Below the pieces are notes generated by a model. The model had not been told where the DNA came from, searched no databases, and saw nothing but the letters and a program-made list of their open reading frames with translations. A stretch of 6,427 nucleotides of DNA from assembly GCA_900766795.1 (NCBI GenBank), contig CAAFWX010000212.1, forward strand, positions 1 through 6,427. Reading direction: 5' to 3'. Within the stretch, counting starts at the first letter, position 1; the number at the start of each line of letters is the position of its first letter. The position numbers and the translations under genes are program-made. Shown here one piece after another: positions 5,972-6,427 of the stretch. The stretch is from Oscillospiraceae bacterium. GTDB lineage: Bacteria > Bacillota_A > Clostridia > Oscillospirales > Ruminococcaceae.

Positions 5972-6082
5972 TTAAAACTGACTTTTATTTTTTGAGGGTG
6001 TTTTCTCGAGCTGCTTGTCAACATACTCTTTCATCTGCGTGCAGAGCGTTTTGTCAGGGTCATCTGCAAAGTATGCCCCCAA
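5972..6082 (-). CDS. Short open frame (36 codons), possible small protein or gene remnant
   Basis: From TTG at 6082 the frame reads LGAYFADDPDKTLCTQMKEY and continues with a Lys-rich tail to TAA at 5974-5972. The composition looks protein-like (acidic turn ADDPDK, amphipathic helix QMKEYVDKQLEK). No ribosome site precedes the TTG, and an in-frame TGA lies just upstream. It may be the tail of a decayed gene or a small protein read from promoter B. No family recognised. Confidence 0.25.
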   Translation of the reverse strand: MGAYFADDPDKTLCTQMKEYVDKQLEKTPSKNKSQF

Positions 6083-6094
6083 TAAATTCGCTTT

Positions 6095-6139
6095 TTGCTT
6101 TCAACACTTTATACGCAAAAGTCGGAATTTCGTAACAGA
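6095..6139 (-). repeat. Direct repeat copy B (promoter-like element)
   Basis: This is the second copy of the 45-base unit, carrying the same three blocks at the same distances: TTGCTTTCA (6095-6103), TTTATACG (6108-6115) and ATTTCGTAACAGA (6127-6139). It sits just past the stop of a 35-codon open frame, as copy A sits at the stop of a 36-codon frame. Confidence 0.7.
6108..6136 (-). promoter_or_regulatory. Candidate promoter B, upstream duplicate
   Basis: The same boxes, GTTACG (6136-6131) and TATAAA (6113-6108), occur with the same 17-base spacing as in copy A. The inverted repeat is kept at its ends (TACG and CGTA) but degenerate in the middle. Conservation of boxes and spacing, with a divergent spacer, is what a functional site would show. 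Confidence 0.33.
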
Positions 6140-6167
6140 GATAAACGGCATTTTTTGTGATTTACAA

Positions 6168-6275
6168 TTATTTCTGTATGCTTTGCCTGCCGCTTAGGAC
6201 ACACTCATCTTTTCGGGAAGTGTTTTTGTGCTTGTTGACATCAGGAATATCCACGCCGCATTTTCTGTTGTCCAA
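6168..6275 (-). CDS. Short open frame (35 codons), doubtful
   Basis: From TTG at 6275 the frame reads LDNRKCGVDIPDVNKHKNTS and continues to TAA at 6170-6168; TAA and TAG lie directly upstream in frame. It is rich in charged residues and protein-like in composition, but has no ribosome site. A TATAAT sequence (6283-6278) overlaps the start area without a matching -35. Treat as a remnant or chance frame. Confidence 0.18.
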   Translation of the reverse strand: MDNRKCGVDIPDVNKHKNTSRKDECVLSGRQSIQK

Positions 6276-6333
6276 CTATTATATAACGGCTAAATCCGTC
6301 TTTTTTTATTGCAAATCAAATGCAGGAAAAAGT

Positions 6334-6427
6334 CTAGGGCAACACCGCACAATTACCGGCTAACGCATGTTGTCCTTGATTGGGCGGCATAGTGCAGCCC
6401 TTTGAGACAACAGCGCAAACATCGTGT
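6334..6427 (-). CDS. Partial open frame running off the right edge, doubtful
   Basis: Thirty residues ending ...HALAGNCAVLP stop at TAG (6336-6334); the start is outside the window. The stem-loop at 6368-6412 lies within it, so the base order may reflect RNA structure rather than coding. It cannot be judged without the upstream sequence. Confidence 0.13.
   Translation of the reverse strand, partial: HDVCAVVSKGCTMPPNQGQHALAGNCAVLP
6368..6412. other. Two-stage stem-loop at the window edge, candidate structured RNA or cruciform
   Basis: The outer stem is TGTTGTC (6368-6374) with GACAACA (6406-6412), seven pairs. After unpaired bases on each side, the inner stem is GGGCGGC (6382-6388) with GCAGCCC (6394-6400), seven positions with one mismatch, closing a five-base loop. 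There is no T-run, so it is not an intrinsic terminator on either strand. It could be part of a structured leader RNA or a DNA site such as an origin of transfer arm. Confidence 0.38.

Larger units (their letters stand above)
5876..6427. other. 552-base leader region without a convincing gene
   Basis: No frame on either strand gives a gene with both a ribosome site and family features. On the minus strand there is a chain of short open frames of 36, 35 and about 30 codons, the last running off the edge, none with a ribosome site. Between them lie the two copies of a promoter-like repeat and, at the edge, a two-stage stem-loop. The region reads as an untranslated leader or as decayed small genes upstream of the transfer operon. 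Confidence 0.6.

Noticed and set aside
5926..6139. CRISPR array or insertion-sequence ends from the repeated 45-base unit
   Set aside because: There are only two imperfect copies, in direct orientation, 169 bases apart, with no transposase and no regular spacers.
6278..6283. TATAAT on the minus strand as a promoter -10 box
   Set aside because: The position 17 bases upstream is AAAAAA, with no -35 match and no extended -10, so the sequence alone does not support a promoter.
6286..6307. Plus-strand ACGG/CCGT hairpin followed by seven T residues, resembling an intrinsic terminator
   Set aside because: The stem has only four pairs and no plus-strand gene leads into it, so it is too weak to call; it could end a gene entering from the left only if one existed.
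6015..6363. Two overlapping plus-strand open frames of 60 and 68 codons
   Set aside because: Neither has a ribosome site; products are Cys/Phe/Leu-rich without a family pattern and face against all other genes.

Overview
The window is a slice of an integrative conjugative element (ICE) or conjugative-transposon transfer operon, most likely from a gut or rumen Clostridia relative such as Ruminococcaceae/Oscillospiraceae. That placement is an inference from mid-range base composition, strong AGGAGG-type ribosome binding sites, GTG and TTG starts, and a single-membrane (Gram-positive) transfer gene set. No species can be named from the sequence alone. Every supported gene lies on the minus strand, so transcription runs from high to low coordinates.

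In transcription order: (i) 6427-5876 is a 552-base leader region with no convincing gene. It holds scraps of short open frames, a two-stage stem-loop at the edge (6368-6412), and two copies 169 bases apart of a promoter-like repeat. (ii) 5875-5633 is a small basic soluble protein of unknown function. (iii) 5551-5228 is a 107-residue two-helix pilin-like (VirB2/TrbC-type) protein, preceded by a UUCG hairpin and followed by a strong hairpin with two alternative folds. (iv) 5098-4085 is a CPBP-family (CAAX-protease-like) intramembrane metalloprotease starting at TTG. (v) 4061-2067 is a VirD4/TraG coupling ATPase. (vi) 2045-546 is a secreted, membrane-anchored surface protein with four Ig-like beta modules and a long Asp/Asn/Pro/Glu/Ser linker. 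(vii) 510-1 is a GTG-initiated polytopic TrbL/VirB6-like channel protein whose C-terminus lies outside the window.

The genes fit one machine. The coupling ATPase would hand the relaxase-DNA complex to a membrane channel (TrbL/VirB6-like plus pilin-like subunits), and the Ig-like protein could act at the cell surface in mating contact. The membrane protease is the unexpected member: it sits between pilin and coupling protein, separated from the latter by only 23 bases. Its substrate is unknown; the pilin, the surface protein, or a host envelope protein are the obvious candidates. The relaxase, VirB4 ATPase, peptidoglycan hydrolase, integrase and element ends are not in this window.
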